Assembly (NCBI RefSeq): GCF_016735585.2
Contig: NZ_JAERSE020000002.1
Location: 903,550-967,549 of the forward strand
Source: Chryseobacterium tagetis
Lineage (GTDB): Bacteria > Bacteroidota > Bacteroidia > Flavobacteriales > Weeksellaceae
Length of the DNA: 64,000 bases
Direction of reading: 5' to 3'
The position numbers were made by a program, and so were the translations under genes. The first letter of the stretch is position 1. Every line of letters starts with the position of its first letter. Below, in pieces: positions 7,845-16,289 of the stretch. Below the pieces are notes generated by a model that was given only the letters and a program-made list of their open reading frames with translations, was not told the origin of the DNA and ran no database searches.

Positions 7845-9365
7845 ATGAAAATAAATGACTTTTTAGAACTGACGGATTTTCAAAAGATTATTATCGGAAA
7901 AGAGACTATAGAGCTTAATGAAACTCTTTTACAGAGAGTGGAAACAAGCTTTCAGTTTCTGAAGGATTTTTCTAAAAATAAAGTAATATATGGTGTCAAT
8001 ACCGGTTTTGGACCGATGGCACAGTTCAAGATCAATGATGATGATACCCATCAGTTACAATATAATCTGATCAGAAGCCATTCTTCAGGAATCGGAAACC
8101 CTTTGCCTGAAGATGAGGTGAAAGCTGCTATGTTGGCAAGGCTGAATACATTATCTCTGGGAAATTCCGGAGTTCATGTTTCTGTAGTAAATTTACTTAA
8201 AGAACTTATTAATAGAAATATTACACCTCTTATTTTTGAGCATGGAGGTGTAGGAGCGAGTGGAGATTTGGTACAGTTGGCTCATTTAGCATTAGTGCTG
8301 ATTGGTGAAGGAGAAGTTTTTTATAAAGGAGAAAGAAGATCGACCAAAGAAATTTTTGCCATTGAAGGACTGGAACCTATTCATGTAGAAATTCGTGAAG
8401 GGCTGGCTTTAATGAACGGAACTTCCGTAATGTCAGGAATTGGTGCGGTGAATGCTTATAAAGCCAACCAGTTGACCGATATTTCAATCAAACTTTCTTG
8501 TGCAATTAATGAGATTGTTCTGGCTTATGATGATCACTTATCAGCAGCATTAAACGGAACAAAAAGACATGTCGGTCAGCAAAAAATTGCTGAGAAAATG
8601 AGAAATCATTTGGCAGACAGTAAATTAGTGAGAAAAAGAGAAGAACACCTTTATACTCACTTTGAAGAGCAGGATAAAGTTTTTAAAGATAAAGTTCAGG
8701 AATATTACTCAATACGATGTGTGCCGCAGATCTTAGGACCTGTTCTGGATACGTTGGAGTTTACAGAGAAAGTTCTTGAAGATGAGATCAATTCAGCAAA
8801 TGATAATCCGATTATTAATGTTGAAGATCAGCATGTTTATCACGGAGGAAATTTCCATGGAGACTATATTTCTTTGGAAATGGACAAACTGAAGATTGTG
8901 GTTACCAAACTGACCATGTTGGCAGAAAGACAGCTTAACTATCTTTTGAATGCTAAGATCAACGAAATTTTACCTCCTTTTGTAAATTTAGGGAAATTAG
9001 GGTTTAATTTCGGAATGCAGGGAGTTCAGTTTACGGCTACTTCTACTACGGCAGAAAGTCAGATGCTGTCAAACTCAATGTATGTGCATAGTATTCCTAA
9101 TAATAATGACAATCAGGATATTGTGAGTATGGGAACAAATGCTGCCGTAATTTGCAGAAAGGTGATCGAAAATGCATTTGAAGTTCTTTCTATTGAAGCC
9201 ATCACCATTGTTCAGGCGATCGAATATCTGGGATATCAGGATAAAGTTTCTTCAGCAACGAAAACGTTGTATGATGATATTAGAAAGATCATTCCTGCTT
9301 TTTCAGAAGATATGATTATGTATCCATATCTTGAAGAAGTAAAAAAATATTTCAAGAACATGTAA
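7845..9365 (+). CDS. tyrosine ammonia-lyase (aromatic amino acid lyase, MIO type)
   Basis: The 506-residue enzyme belongs to the HAL/PAL/TAL family. The Ala138-Ser139-Gly140 triad in GGVGASGDLVQLAHLA would cyclise into the MIO electrophile. The specificity loop reads NLIRSHSSG, which is the Ser-His pattern of histidine lyases. The sequence as I recall it is nonetheless very close to the characterised F. johnsoniae tyrosine ammonia-lyase across this loop and the FGMQGVQFTATSTTAE region. The expected reaction is L-tyrosine to 4-coumarate plus ammonia in the cytosol, giving the aryl starter of the polyene. The ATG at 7845 is preferred over a TTG one codon earlier. It heads a plus-strand series with the FabG-like gene 52 bases downstream. 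Confidence 0.92.
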   Translation: MKINDFLELTDFQKIIIGKETIELNETLLQRVETSFQFLKDFSKNKVIYGVNTGFGPMAQFKINDDDTHQLQYNLIRSHSSGIGNPLPEDEVKAAMLARLNTLSLGNSGVHVSVVNLLKELINRNITPLIFEHGGVGASGDLVQLAHLALVLIGEGEVFYKGERRSTKEIFAIEGLEPIHVEIREGLALMNGTSVMSGIGAVNAYKANQLTDISIKLSCAINEIVLAYDDHLSAALNGTKRHVGQQKIAEKMRNHLADSKLVRKREEHLYTHFEEQDKVFKDKVQEYYSIRCVPQILGPVLDTLEFTEKVLEDEINSANDNPIINVEDQHVYHGGNFHGDYISLEMDKLKIVVTKLTMLAERQLNYLLNAKINEILPPFVNLGKLGFNFGMQGVQFTATSTTAESQMLSNSMYVHSIPNNNDNQDIVSMGTNAAVICRKVIENAFEVLSIEAITIVQAIEYLGYQDKVSSATKTLYDDIRKIIPAFSEDMIMYPYLEEVKKYFKNM

Positions 9366-9417
9366 TTATTGATGAGGTTCACTTGTCAATACTATATAAA
9401 TTAAGAATTAAAATACC

Positions 9418-10149
9418 ATGAAATGTGCTATTGTAACAGGGGGCTCCAGAGGAATCGGAAGAGCAATCTGTTTAAAACTCGCAGAAGAAAAAAATTATCA
9501 CCTCCTGATCAACTACACTTCTAATGAAGCTGCGGCAAAAGAAACTTTGGCTGCTGTTGAAGAACTGGGAGCAACGGGAGAAATTCTGAAATTTGATGTT
9601 GGAAATGCTGAAGAAACTCAAAACATTTTAACAAAATGGCAGGAAAACAATCCAAATGCTGTAGTTGAAGTTATTGTAAATAATGCCGGAATTACAAGAG
9701 ACGGATTATTTATGTGGATGCCGAGTGAAGACTGGAATTCTGTGATCAATACAAGTTTAAATGGTTTTTATAACGTGACGAATTTCTTTATTCAGAAACT
9801 GTTGCGTAACAAATACGGTAGAATTATCAATATGGTTTCGGTTTCGGGGGTGAAAGGAACTGCCGGACAAACCAATTATTCTGCGGCAAAAGGAGCTTTG
9901 GTAGGAGCTACAAAAGCGTTGGCTCAGGAAGTGGCAAAGAGAAATATTACGGTAAATGCAGTAGCACCTGGATTTATCAGAACAGATATGACGCAGGATT
10001 TTAATGAAGATGAATTGAAAGCAATGATTCCTGCCAACAGATTTGGAGAAGCCGAAGAAGTAGCAGACTTAGTTGCATTTCTGGCGTCTAGAAAAGCTTC
10101 TTACATTACGGGGGAAGTCATTAATATTAATGGTGGAATATACTCTTAA
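9418..10149 (+). CDS. FabG-like 3-oxoacyl-ACP reductase
   Basis: This 243-residue short-chain dehydrogenase should reduce the beta-keto group of ACP-bound polyene intermediates with NADPH. The Rossmann motif TGGSRGIGRA is at residues 7-16, NNAG near 89, and the catalytic Tyr154/Lys158 pair lies in NYSAAKGAL. The C-terminus ends in the GEVININGGIYS form typical of FabG. Its place between the ammonia-lyase and a ketosynthase makes it the dedicated ketoreductase of the pigment pathway (ApeQ-like) rather than the housekeeping FabG; this is inference from context. An 88-base gap holding an inverted repeat separates it from the ketosynthase gene. Confidence 0.92.
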   Translation: MKCAIVTGGSRGIGRAICLKLAEEKNYHLLINYTSNEAAAKETLAAVEELGATGEILKFDVGNAEETQNILTKWQENNPNAVVEVIVNNAGITRDGLFMWMPSEDWNSVINTSLNGFYNVTNFFIQKLLRNKYGRIINMVSVSGVKGTAGQTNYSAAKGALVGATKALAQEVAKRNITVNAVAPGFIRTDMTQDFNEDELKAMIPANRFGEAEEVADLVAFLASRKASYITGEVININGGIYS

Positions 10150-10161
10150 ATAATGTAACAA

Positions 10162-10211
10162 TTTAACAATGTAACAATTGAATTCGATTTAAAAATTGTT
10201 ACACTGGTAAA
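10162..10211. repeat. TAACAATGTAACAAT inverted repeat, copy A
   Basis: TTTAACAATGTAACAATT (10162-10179) pairs with AATTGTTACACTGGTAAA (10194-10211) at 16 of 18 positions. The element continues with ATTGCTAAATTT just before the ketosynthase ATG, a tail shared with copy B. It lies between the reductase and ketosynthase genes. Confidence 0.65.
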
Positions 10212-10237
10212 CTGATACATTGCTAAATTTTAAAAGC

Positions 10238-11458
10238 ATGGAAAATAGGGTTGTAATTACCGGAATGGGAATTTATTCTTGCATCGGAACTTCTCTGGAA
10301 GAAGTCAGAGAATCCCTATATCAAGGTAAATCCGGAATTATTTTAGATAAAGAAAGAAAAGAGTTCGGGTTCAGATCGGGTCTTACGGGAGTTGTTCCGA
10401 AACCGGATCTGAAAAATCTTTTGAACAGAAGACAACGTGTAAGCATGGGAGAAGAAAGCGAATATGCTTATCTTGCGACCATTGATGCACTTAAACAGGC
10501 AAATCTAGATCAGGATTTCCTGGATGCCCATGAAGTTGGGATTTTATATGGAAATGACAGTGTTTCTCAGGCGGTGGTAGAATCTATCGACATTGCCAGA
10601 GAAAAGAAAGATACAACACTCATGGGTTCCGGAGCGATCTTCAAATCGATGAACTCTACCGTTACGATGAACCTTTCAACGATATTCAAGTTGAGAGGGA
10701 TTAATCTTACCATCAGTGCAGCCTGTGCAAGCGGATCACATTCACTTGGATTGGCTTATATGATGATCAAAAACGGGTTTCAGGATATGATTGTTTGCGG
10801 TGGTGCACAGGAAACCAATAAATATTCAATGGCTAGTTTTGACGGCTTAGGTGTTTTCTCAGTAAGAGAAGATGAACCTACAAAAGCATCAAGACCTTTT
10901 GATTCAGCCAGAGACGGGCTTATTCCAAGCGGAGGAGCAGCAACTTTAATTGTTGAAAGCTTAGAATCTGCGCAAAGAAGAGGGGTGCCGATTTTGGCAG
11001 AAATCGTAGGATACGGTTTCTCTTCCAACGGAGGTCACATCTCAACACCGAATGTTGACGGACCGGCTTTAGCAATGAACAGAGCTTTGAAACAGTCAGG
11101 GTTAGAAGCCGGAAATATAGACTATATTAATGCTCATGCAACTTCTACGCCTATCGGAGATACCAACGAAGCGAGAGCGATTCATGAGATCTTCGGAAGC
11201 GAAGTTCCGGTAAGTTCTACAAAATCAATGACGGGACATGAATGCTGGATGGCAGGTGCAAGTGAGGTGATTTATTCCATTCTGATGATGCAGAATGATT
11301 TCATCGCTCCGAATATCAATCTGGAAACTCCGGACGAAGATGCTCAAAAGATAAATCTGGTCTCAAAAACAAAAAGTCAAAAAATTGATGTATTTTTGTC
11401 GAATTCTTTCGGATTTGGGGGAACCAATTCCGCATTAATAGTTAAAAAATTTGATTAA
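10238..11458 (+). CDS. beta-ketoacyl-ACP synthase (KAS I/II type)
   Basis: This condensing enzyme of 406 residues has a complete Cys-His-His site: Cys163 in SAACASGSHS, His300 in NAHATSTPIGD and His334 in MTGHECWMAG. The GFGGTNSALIV C-terminal motif is intact. It should perform decarboxylative Claisen condensation on ACP-bound chains. The ATG at 10238 (MENRVVITGMG) matches the family N-terminus; a TTG six codons earlier falls within the upstream repeat and is disfavoured. The following ACP gene begins five bases after its stop, so the two are translationally close. It is probably dedicated to polyene assembly or to supplying a chain for the resorcinol half. Confidence 0.92.
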   Translation: MENRVVITGMGIYSCIGTSLEEVRESLYQGKSGIILDKERKEFGFRSGLTGVVPKPDLKNLLNRRQRVSMGEESEYAYLATIDALKQANLDQDFLDAHEVGILYGNDSVSQAVVESIDIAREKKDTTLMGSGAIFKSMNSTVTMNLSTIFKLRGINLTISAACASGSHSLGLAYMMIKNGFQDMIVCGGAQETNKYSMASFDGLGVFSVREDEPTKASRPFDSARDGLIPSGGAATLIVESLESAQRRGVPILAEIVGYGFSSNGGHISTPNVDGPALAMNRALKQSGLEAGNIDYINAHATSTPIGDTNEARAIHEIFGSEVPVSSTKSMTGHECWMAGASEVIYSILMMQNDFIAPNINLETPDEDAQKINLVSKTKSQKIDVFLSNSFGFGGTNSALIVKKFD

Positions 11459-11462
11459 AAAC

Positions 11463-11717
11463 ATGGAAAGAGAAAAAATTATTGCTATAGCAAATGATTT
11501 TTTGATTAATGAATTTGAAGTAGACGGAGATGAGATCAGCAATGAGGCTAATCTTAAGAAGACCCTTGGTTTAGACAGTCTGGATTATATTGATCTTGTA
11601 GTAGTAATAGAATCTAATTTCGGAGTGAAATTAGGAGAAGCAGACTTCAAACAAATGGTAACATTTGAGGATTTCTACACGACTATCGAAAATAAAATCG
11701 CTGAAAAAAACGCATAA
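11463..11717 (+). CDS. acyl carrier protein
   Basis: This is an 84-residue acidic four-helix carrier protein. The 4'-phosphopantetheine site is the Ser in LGLDSLDYIDLV near residue 38, with the expected DSL motif. It would carry intermediates between the ketosynthases, reductase and dehydratases. The ATG at 11463 follows the ketosynthase stop by four bases; a TTG overlapping that stop is rejected. A second ACP at 23550 implies two carriers in the locus, perhaps one per branch (polyene and resorcinol), but the sequence alone does not say which is which. Confidence 0.93.
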   Translation: MEREKIIAIANDFLINEFEVDGDEISNEANLKKTLGLDSLDYIDLVVVIESNFGVKLGEADFKQMVTFEDFYTTIENKIAEKNA

Positions 11718-11736
11718 CTATCGATTAAAAATCTAC

Positions 11737-11802
11737 TCTAACAATGTAACAATATAGCAATCTGACAGTTTTCAATGTTTAAAATAGTGTTACATTGTTA
11801 GA
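11737..11802. repeat. TAACAATGTAACA inverted repeat, copy B
   Basis: TCTAACAATGTAACA (11737-11751) and TGTTACATTGTTAGA (11788-11802) are a perfect 15-bp inverted pair around a 36-base spacer. A second pair, TAGCAAT (11755-11761) and ATTGCTA (11810-11816), is interleaved with it. The tail ATTGCTAAATTT matches copy A. Confidence 0.7.
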
Positions 11803-11822
11803 CTCATATATTGCTAAATTTG
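11795..11822 (+). promoter_or_regulatory. promoter-like element carried by repeat copy B
   Basis: TTG (11795-11797), 17 bases, then TAAATTTG (11815-11822) fits the Bacteroidota consensus. The acyltransferase ATG is at 11827, so transcription from here would give an almost leaderless mRNA. The match may be coincidental. Confidence 0.35.
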
Positions 11823-11826
11823 AACT

Positions 11827-12711
11827 ATGAACAAATGGAAAGGTAAATCCAAAGGCACTATTTTAGGATATAAAATATTCGTTTGGTGCATTAGAAATAT
11901 CGGAATCAGGAGTTCATATTTTGTTTTATATTTCGTTGCGGCTTACTATTTTTTATTTCTGAAAAAAAGCAACCGATATATTTCTTATTATTTTAATAAA
12001 AGACTTAACTATAATTCTTGGAAAACAAAGCTTTCTGTTTTTAAAAGTTATTTCACTTTTGGTCAGGTCTTGATTGATAAAACTGCAATTTCTGCGGGGC
12101 TTAGAGAAAAATATACGTACGAATTTGACGGTGTTGAAAATCTTAAAAACCTTTTAGCAGAAAAAAAAGGAGGAGTTTTGATCAGTGCTCACATCGGAAA
12201 TTTTGAAATTGCCGAACGTTTTTTTGCAGACATTGATTTTGATTGCCAAATTAATCTGGTAACTACAGATCAGGAAGTTACCGTGATCAAAGAATACCTT
12301 GAAAGTGTTTCTGTTAATAAGAGTTCCATTAAATTCATCTATGTAAAAGACGATATGTCGCACATTTTCGATATTAATGAAGCTTTATCTAAAAACGAAC
12401 TGATCTGCTTTACCGGAGACCGTTACTTTGAAGGCTCAAAATATCTGGAGGGAGAATTGCTGGGCAAAACAGCGAAATTTCCGGCTGGTCCATTCCTTAT
12501 TGCTTCCAGACTGGGAGTTCCGGTGGTCTATGTCTATGTAATGAAAGAAAAAAATCTTCATTACCATTTATATGCAAGAGTCGCTCAAAATATCAAAAAG
12601 CGCGATGCACAGGGACTTTTAAATTCCTACACCCAAAATCTTGAAACCATGCTGAAAAAATATCCGCTGCAATGGTTCAATTACTTTGATTTTTGGGATG
12701 ATATTGATTAA
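11827..12711 (+). CDS. LpxL/HtrB-like acyltransferase
   Basis: This 294-residue protein resembles the lipid A late acyltransferase family, which uses acyl-ACP donors at the inner membrane. An N-terminal hydrophobic segment lies at about residues 28-48 (YFVLYFVAAYYFLFL). The catalytic H-x4-E motif reads SAHIGNFEIAERF near residue 120. A second family block, FTGDRYFEG, is near 197, and the substrate-pocket region FPAGPFLIASRLGVPVV is near 218-234. The C-terminal end PLQWFNYFDFWDD fits the family. Inside a pigment locus it may transfer the aryl polyenoyl chain rather than a lipid A fatty acid. It is one of four acyl-transfer candidates here. Confidence 0.8.
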   Translation: MNKWKGKSKGTILGYKIFVWCIRNIGIRSSYFVLYFVAAYYFLFLKKSNRYISYYFNKRLNYNSWKTKLSVFKSYFTFGQVLIDKTAISAGLREKYTYEFDGVENLKNLLAEKKGGVLISAHIGNFEIAERFFADIDFDCQINLVTTDQEVTVIKEYLESVSVNKSSIKFIYVKDDMSHIFDINEALSKNELICFTGDRYFEGSKYLEGELLGKTAKFPAGPFLIASRLGVPVVYVYVMKEKNLHYHLYARVAQNIKKRDAQGLLNSYTQNLETMLKKYPLQWFNYFDFWDDID

Positions 12712-12869
12712 TTCCATACTTTTACCGTAGAAAAAGCTAATATTTAAACTCAAAACATTAAGGTTCTTTTAGGGATTATTCCATTTTTGCTTTGGTTTTC
12801 TTAGACTAATTTTTACTTTGCTGAGTGTGAACGTCTTTATGTTCTTAAAAGACAGTCGGTTTGTAAAAA

Positions 12870-12895
12870 GATCTTTGCAGACTTTGCGTTAAATA
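12870..12895. repeat. CTTTGC-type repeat remnant
   Basis: The 220-base gap before the FAD enzyme holds ATCTTTGCAGACTTTGCGTT (12871-12890), which resembles the terminal CTTTGCGTT of the element at 4177-4340. No other feature was seen in the gap. Confidence 0.3.
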
Positions 12896-12931
12896 AAATG
12901 ATTTCTAAATTTCCTAACAATTAATTTTCTC

Positions 12932-14470
12932 TTGAAAAAAGAATTTGACATACTTGTAATCGGAAGCGGATTGGGAGGTCTTGTTTCGGCTCTTATTCTG
13001 GCTAAAGAAGGGCAGAAGGTATGTGTGTTGGAAAAAAATAACCAGTTTGGAGGAAATCTACAGACATTTTCAAGGGATAAATTGATTTTTGATACCGGTG
13101 TTCATTATCTTGGAGGACTTTCAGAAGGTCAGAATCTCAACCGTTTCTTCTCCTATCTGGAAATCATGAATGAGCTTCAGCTTTATAAAATGAATGAAGA
13201 TGGGTATGATAAAATTACCTTTGGAGAAGATGAAACCGAATATCCTCATGCGCAAGGTTATGAAAATTTTGTCAACCAATTGGCTCATTTTTTCCCTGAA
13301 GAAAAAGAGAATTTGGAAACCTATTGTCAGGAGATCCAGGAAATCTGTAATTATTTCCCAAGATATAATGTCGTAGGAAAAGACAACTATAACGAGGAAA
13401 TTCTCCACTTGAATACAAGAAGATTTATAGAATCAATCACTTCGAATAAAAAACTACAGTCTGTTTTGCTAGGCTCTAATTTTCTATATGCAGGAGATTC
13501 TGAAAACACGCCTTTTTATGTGCATGCATTGACGGTTAATTCCTATATCCAAAGTGCTTATAAATGTCTTAAAGGAGGAAGCCAGATTGCAAAGCTTTTA
13601 GTAAAAAAACTCCGTGAATATGGAGCCGAAATTCATCGCCATTCTGAAGTTTCTGAAATGATTTTTAACGAAGAAAATAGGTTGACTTCAGTAAAAACCA
13701 AATCAGGGAAAGAATATTCTGCCAGTAAATTTATTTCAAATATTGACATCCGATCACTAATTACGTTAATTGGGAAAGAACGACTGAAAAAATCTTTTCT
13801 GAATCGTGTTCTGAGTTGGGAACCTGTTTCTTCCTGTTTCAGTGTGTATTTGGTGCTTAAATCGAATTTAGTTCCGAACTACGATTACAATATTTACCAT
13901 TATTCATCCGAAGAATTGGTTTGGAATGCCTATCGCTACGATAAAAATTCATGGCCGGAAACCTATATGCTTTCCACAACGCCTTCTAAACAGCATCCTG
14001 AATTTGCAGAAAGTCTTACCGCTATTTCCTATATGGATTTTGAAGAGGTAAAAGGATGGAAAAAAACATTTAATACCGTTGCAGACGAACATGAAAGAGG
14101 GAAATTGTATGAGCAGTTCAAATTGGAAAAAGCCGAAAAAATGATTGCTGCTCTCGAACGGAAAATTCCCGGTTTGAGAGATGCTGTAAAAAAGGTGTAC
14201 ACTTCTTCACCTTTATCCTATCGCGATTATATCGGAAGCTTTGACGGAAATATGTACGGATATGCCAAAACCTCCGAAAATCCTTTAAAAACAATGGTTT
14301 CTCCCCGTACAAAGATCGATAACCTGTTCCTTACCGGACAATCTGTAAATATGCATGGAATTTTGGGCTGTACCATCGGTGGATTCAATACCTGTGCAGA
14401 GATTCTCGGTAAAGAGATTATTGATGAGAGATTAACACAAATGATTAATAAAAATAAAAGTGAGGAATAA
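12932..14470 (+). CDS. phytoene-desaturase-like FAD oxidoreductase
   Basis: The 512-residue protein belongs to the NAD(P)/FAD oxidoreductase group that includes phytoene desaturases and retinol saturases. The FAD motif VIGSGLGGLVSALILAKEG is at residues 9-27, followed by the downstream ribose-binding acid in CVLEKNNQFGGN. The C-terminal FAD contact is LFLTGQSVNMHGILGCTIGG near residue 467. A redox role on the polyene or the resorcinol precursor is plausible, but the substrate is unknown. The start is a TTG at 12932, chosen because the dinucleotide motif starts only eight residues later. The gene overlaps the next one by 11 bases. Confidence 0.82.
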   Translation: MKKEFDILVIGSGLGGLVSALILAKEGQKVCVLEKNNQFGGNLQTFSRDKLIFDTGVHYLGGLSEGQNLNRFFSYLEIMNELQLYKMNEDGYDKITFGEDETEYPHAQGYENFVNQLAHFFPEEKENLETYCQEIQEICNYFPRYNVVGKDNYNEEILHLNTRRFIESITSNKKLQSVLLGSNFLYAGDSENTPFYVHALTVNSYIQSAYKCLKGGSQIAKLLVKKLREYGAEIHRHSEVSEMIFNEENRLTSVKTKSGKEYSASKFISNIDIRSLITLIGKERLKKSFLNRVLSWEPVSSCFSVYLVLKSNLVPNYDYNIYHYSSEELVWNAYRYDKNSWPETYMLSTTPSKQHPEFAESLTAISYMDFEEVKGWKKTFNTVADEHERGKLYEQFKLEKAEKMIAALERKIPGLRDAVKKVYTSSPLSYRDYIGSFDGNMYGYAKTSENPLKTMVSPRTKIDNLFLTGQSVNMHGILGCTIGGFNTCAEILGKEIIDERLTQMINKNKSEE

Positions 14471-16226
14471 TAGCAAAATGACTTTGCAACCTGTCATTCT
14501 GAACGGAATGAAATGTAGTGAAGAATCTAAATTAATTCGTAGAGATTCTTCCTATCGTCAGAATGACATTTGGCGATTTTTATTTAGTATTCTTTTTATT
14601 GCTAGTTTCACGTCTTGTGGCGTTCGAAAATCAATAAAACACCTACCCGATGTAAGAGAGTATTCGCTTGAAGTTCCGAAAGTGAATAAGATCAACGATT
14701 CTACTTTTAGCTTCAATCAAAATTATCTGACGAAAAATAAACAGCAACTTTGGGAACTGTATATTAAAGGAAATCCTTTACAATTAGGCTATAATAATGG
14801 AGCTTTAACCCAAAGTTTAATGCAGAAGCAGGAAGAGATTTTCTTCTCTAAAGTAGAAGGATTTGTTCCTTCAAAATTTAAACAAAACCTGTTGAGGAAC
14901 TTTCTGAAATGGTACAACCGAAAAATGTATCTGAATGTAAGAAATGATTTTCAGGCAGAACTGTACGGATTATCTCAGTATTCATCCGACAAATATGATT
15001 TTATTGCCCCTAAATATCTGAGAAGTTTATATCTGCACGGAGCTCACGATATTGGTCATGCAATGCAGGATCTGATGATGGTAGGCTGTACTTCTCTTGC
15101 GGTATGGAACGAAAACACAGAAGACGGGGATCTGTTGATCGGAAGGAATTTTGACTTTTATGTAGGAGATGATTTTGCTAAAAATAAACTGGTGGAATTC
15201 GTTGAACCAGAAGGAGGAATTCCTTATTTGTCCGTAAGCTGGCCGGGAATGATCGGAGTCGTTTCGGGAATGAATAAGGAAGGAATTACAGTGACTATCA
15301 ATGCAGGGAAATCTAAAATTCCATTAACGGCAAAAACACCAATTTCGCTTGTGACAAGAGAGATTTTACAGTACGCGAAAAATATAGATGAAGCTATTGC
15401 GATCGCCAAAAAGAGAAAAGTCTTTGTTTCAGAATCGATTCTTGTAGGCAGTGCAAATGATAAAAACGCTGTCATTATTGAAGTTTCACCAGATAATTTT
15501 GGCGTGTATAAAGTGGAAAATACAAACCGTGTTTTCTGTACGAATCACTTTCAGTCTGATGCTTACAAAAATGATAAAAGAAACCAAAAGCATATCATAG
15601 AAAGCCATTCTGAATATCGTTACGAAAAATTACAGGAGCTTTTGCAGGAAAATAAAAAGCTGAATCCTGAGAAAATGGCCTCAATTTTAAGAGACAAATC
15701 AGGGTTGAAAGGAGAAAAAATTGGTTACGGTAATGAGAAAGCAATCAATCAGCTTTTGGCACATCATGCCGTGATTTTCTCGCCTCAGAAAAAATTGGTT
15801 TGGGTTTCTTCCAATCCGTATCAATTGGGCGAATTTGTCTGCTATGATCTGAATGAGATCTTCTCGGAAAAAAGATTGCAGAATGGTAGATTTTCAAGAT
15901 CAGAATTAAATATTGCCAAAGATCCTTTCATTGATTCTCCTGAATATGAAAATTATGAACAGTATAAAATCATGAGTTCGGAAGTTAATGATGCCATTAA
16001 TAATAAAGACATTTTTCTTACGGATGATCTTGTGTCATATTATCAGTCTTTAAATCCGGATTTTTGGTGGGTGTATTATCAATCCGGGAAATATTATTTT
16101 AACAGAAAAGAATATTCAAAAGCCAAAGTTGAATTTGAAAAAGCTTTATCTAAAGAAATTACGACTGTTCCGGATAAAGAAAATGTGGCGAAATATTTAA
16201 AGAAAACGTTGGGAAAATTGAAGTAG
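14460..16226 (+). CDS. C45-type acyltransferase/hydrolase lipoprotein
   Basis: The 588-codon frame encodes an N-terminal-nucleophile protein of the acyl-CoA:6-APA acyltransferase / C45 peptidase type. The likely nucleophile is Cys210 in VGCTSLAVW, followed by DGDLLIGRNFDF. The segment FLFSILFIASFTSC is a lipoprotein signal ending in a lipobox Cys at about residue 53. The C-terminal 60 residues look like a TPR-type helical pair. The true start is unclear. GTG at 14460 overlaps the previous gene, but codons 12-36 are a palindromic repeat, with ATGs at 14478 and 14508. It could hydrolyse or transfer an acyl group in the envelope as part of pigment maturation; this is inference. Confidence 0.75.
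   Translation: MRNNSKMTLQPVILNGMKCSEESKLIRRDSSYRQNDIWRFLFSILFIASFTSCGVRKSIKHLPDVREYSLEVPKVNKINDSTFSFNQNYLTKNKQQLWELYIKGNPLQLGYNNGALTQSLMQKQEEIFFSKVEGFVPSKFKQNLLRNFLKWYNRKMYLNVRNDFQAELYGLSQYSSDKYDFIAPKYLRSLYLHGAHDIGHAMQDLMMVGCTSLAVWNENTEDGDLLIGRNFDFYVGDDFAKNKLVEFVEPEGGIPYLSVSWPGMIGVVSGMNKEGITVTINAGKSKIPLTAKTPISLVTREILQYAKNIDEAIAIAKKRKVFVSESILVGSANDKNAVIIEVSPDNFGVYKVENTNRVFCTNHFQSDAYKNDKRNQKHIIESHSEYRYEKLQELLQENKKLNPEKMASILRDKSGLKGEKIGYGNEKAINQLLAHHAVIFSPQKKLVWVSSNPYQLGEFVCYDLNEIFSEKRLQNGRFSRSELNIAKDPFIDSPEYENYEQYKIMSSEVNDAINNKDIFLTDDLVSYYQSLNPDFWWVYYQSGKYYFNRKEYSKAKVEFEKALSKEITTVPDKENVAKYLKKTLGKLK
14492..14568. repeat. TGTCATTCTGA palindromic repeat inside the lipoprotein N-terminus
   Basis: The outer arms TGTCATTCTGA (14492-14502) and TCAGAATGACA (14558-14568) are a perfect 11-bp inverted pair. 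The inner arms GAAGAATCT (14520-14528) and AGATTCTTC (14543-14551) are a perfect 9-bp pair. Related half copies occur at 25387-25418 and 29061-29088. Confidence 0.8.
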
Positions 16227-16271
16227 TTTTAGGGTTTCGGCGGCAAAGCCGCCGCCGAAACCCTAAAACTA
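16224..16271. terminator. bidirectional terminator hairpin with a 21-bp stem
   Basis: A perfect 21-bp stem, 16224-16244 paired with 16251-16271, around the loop AAAGCC. It is unusually GC-rich at the tip (CGGCGGC). The TAG stop of the upstream gene is the first three bases of the left arm. It separates two convergent genes. Confidence 0.85.
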
Positions 16272-16289
16272 GTAACGAACCTAGAAAAA

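Noticed and set aside
10220..10237. TTG start giving a longer ketosynthase
   Set aside because: It lies in the tail of a hairpin repeat; the ATG at 10238 gives the family N-terminus.
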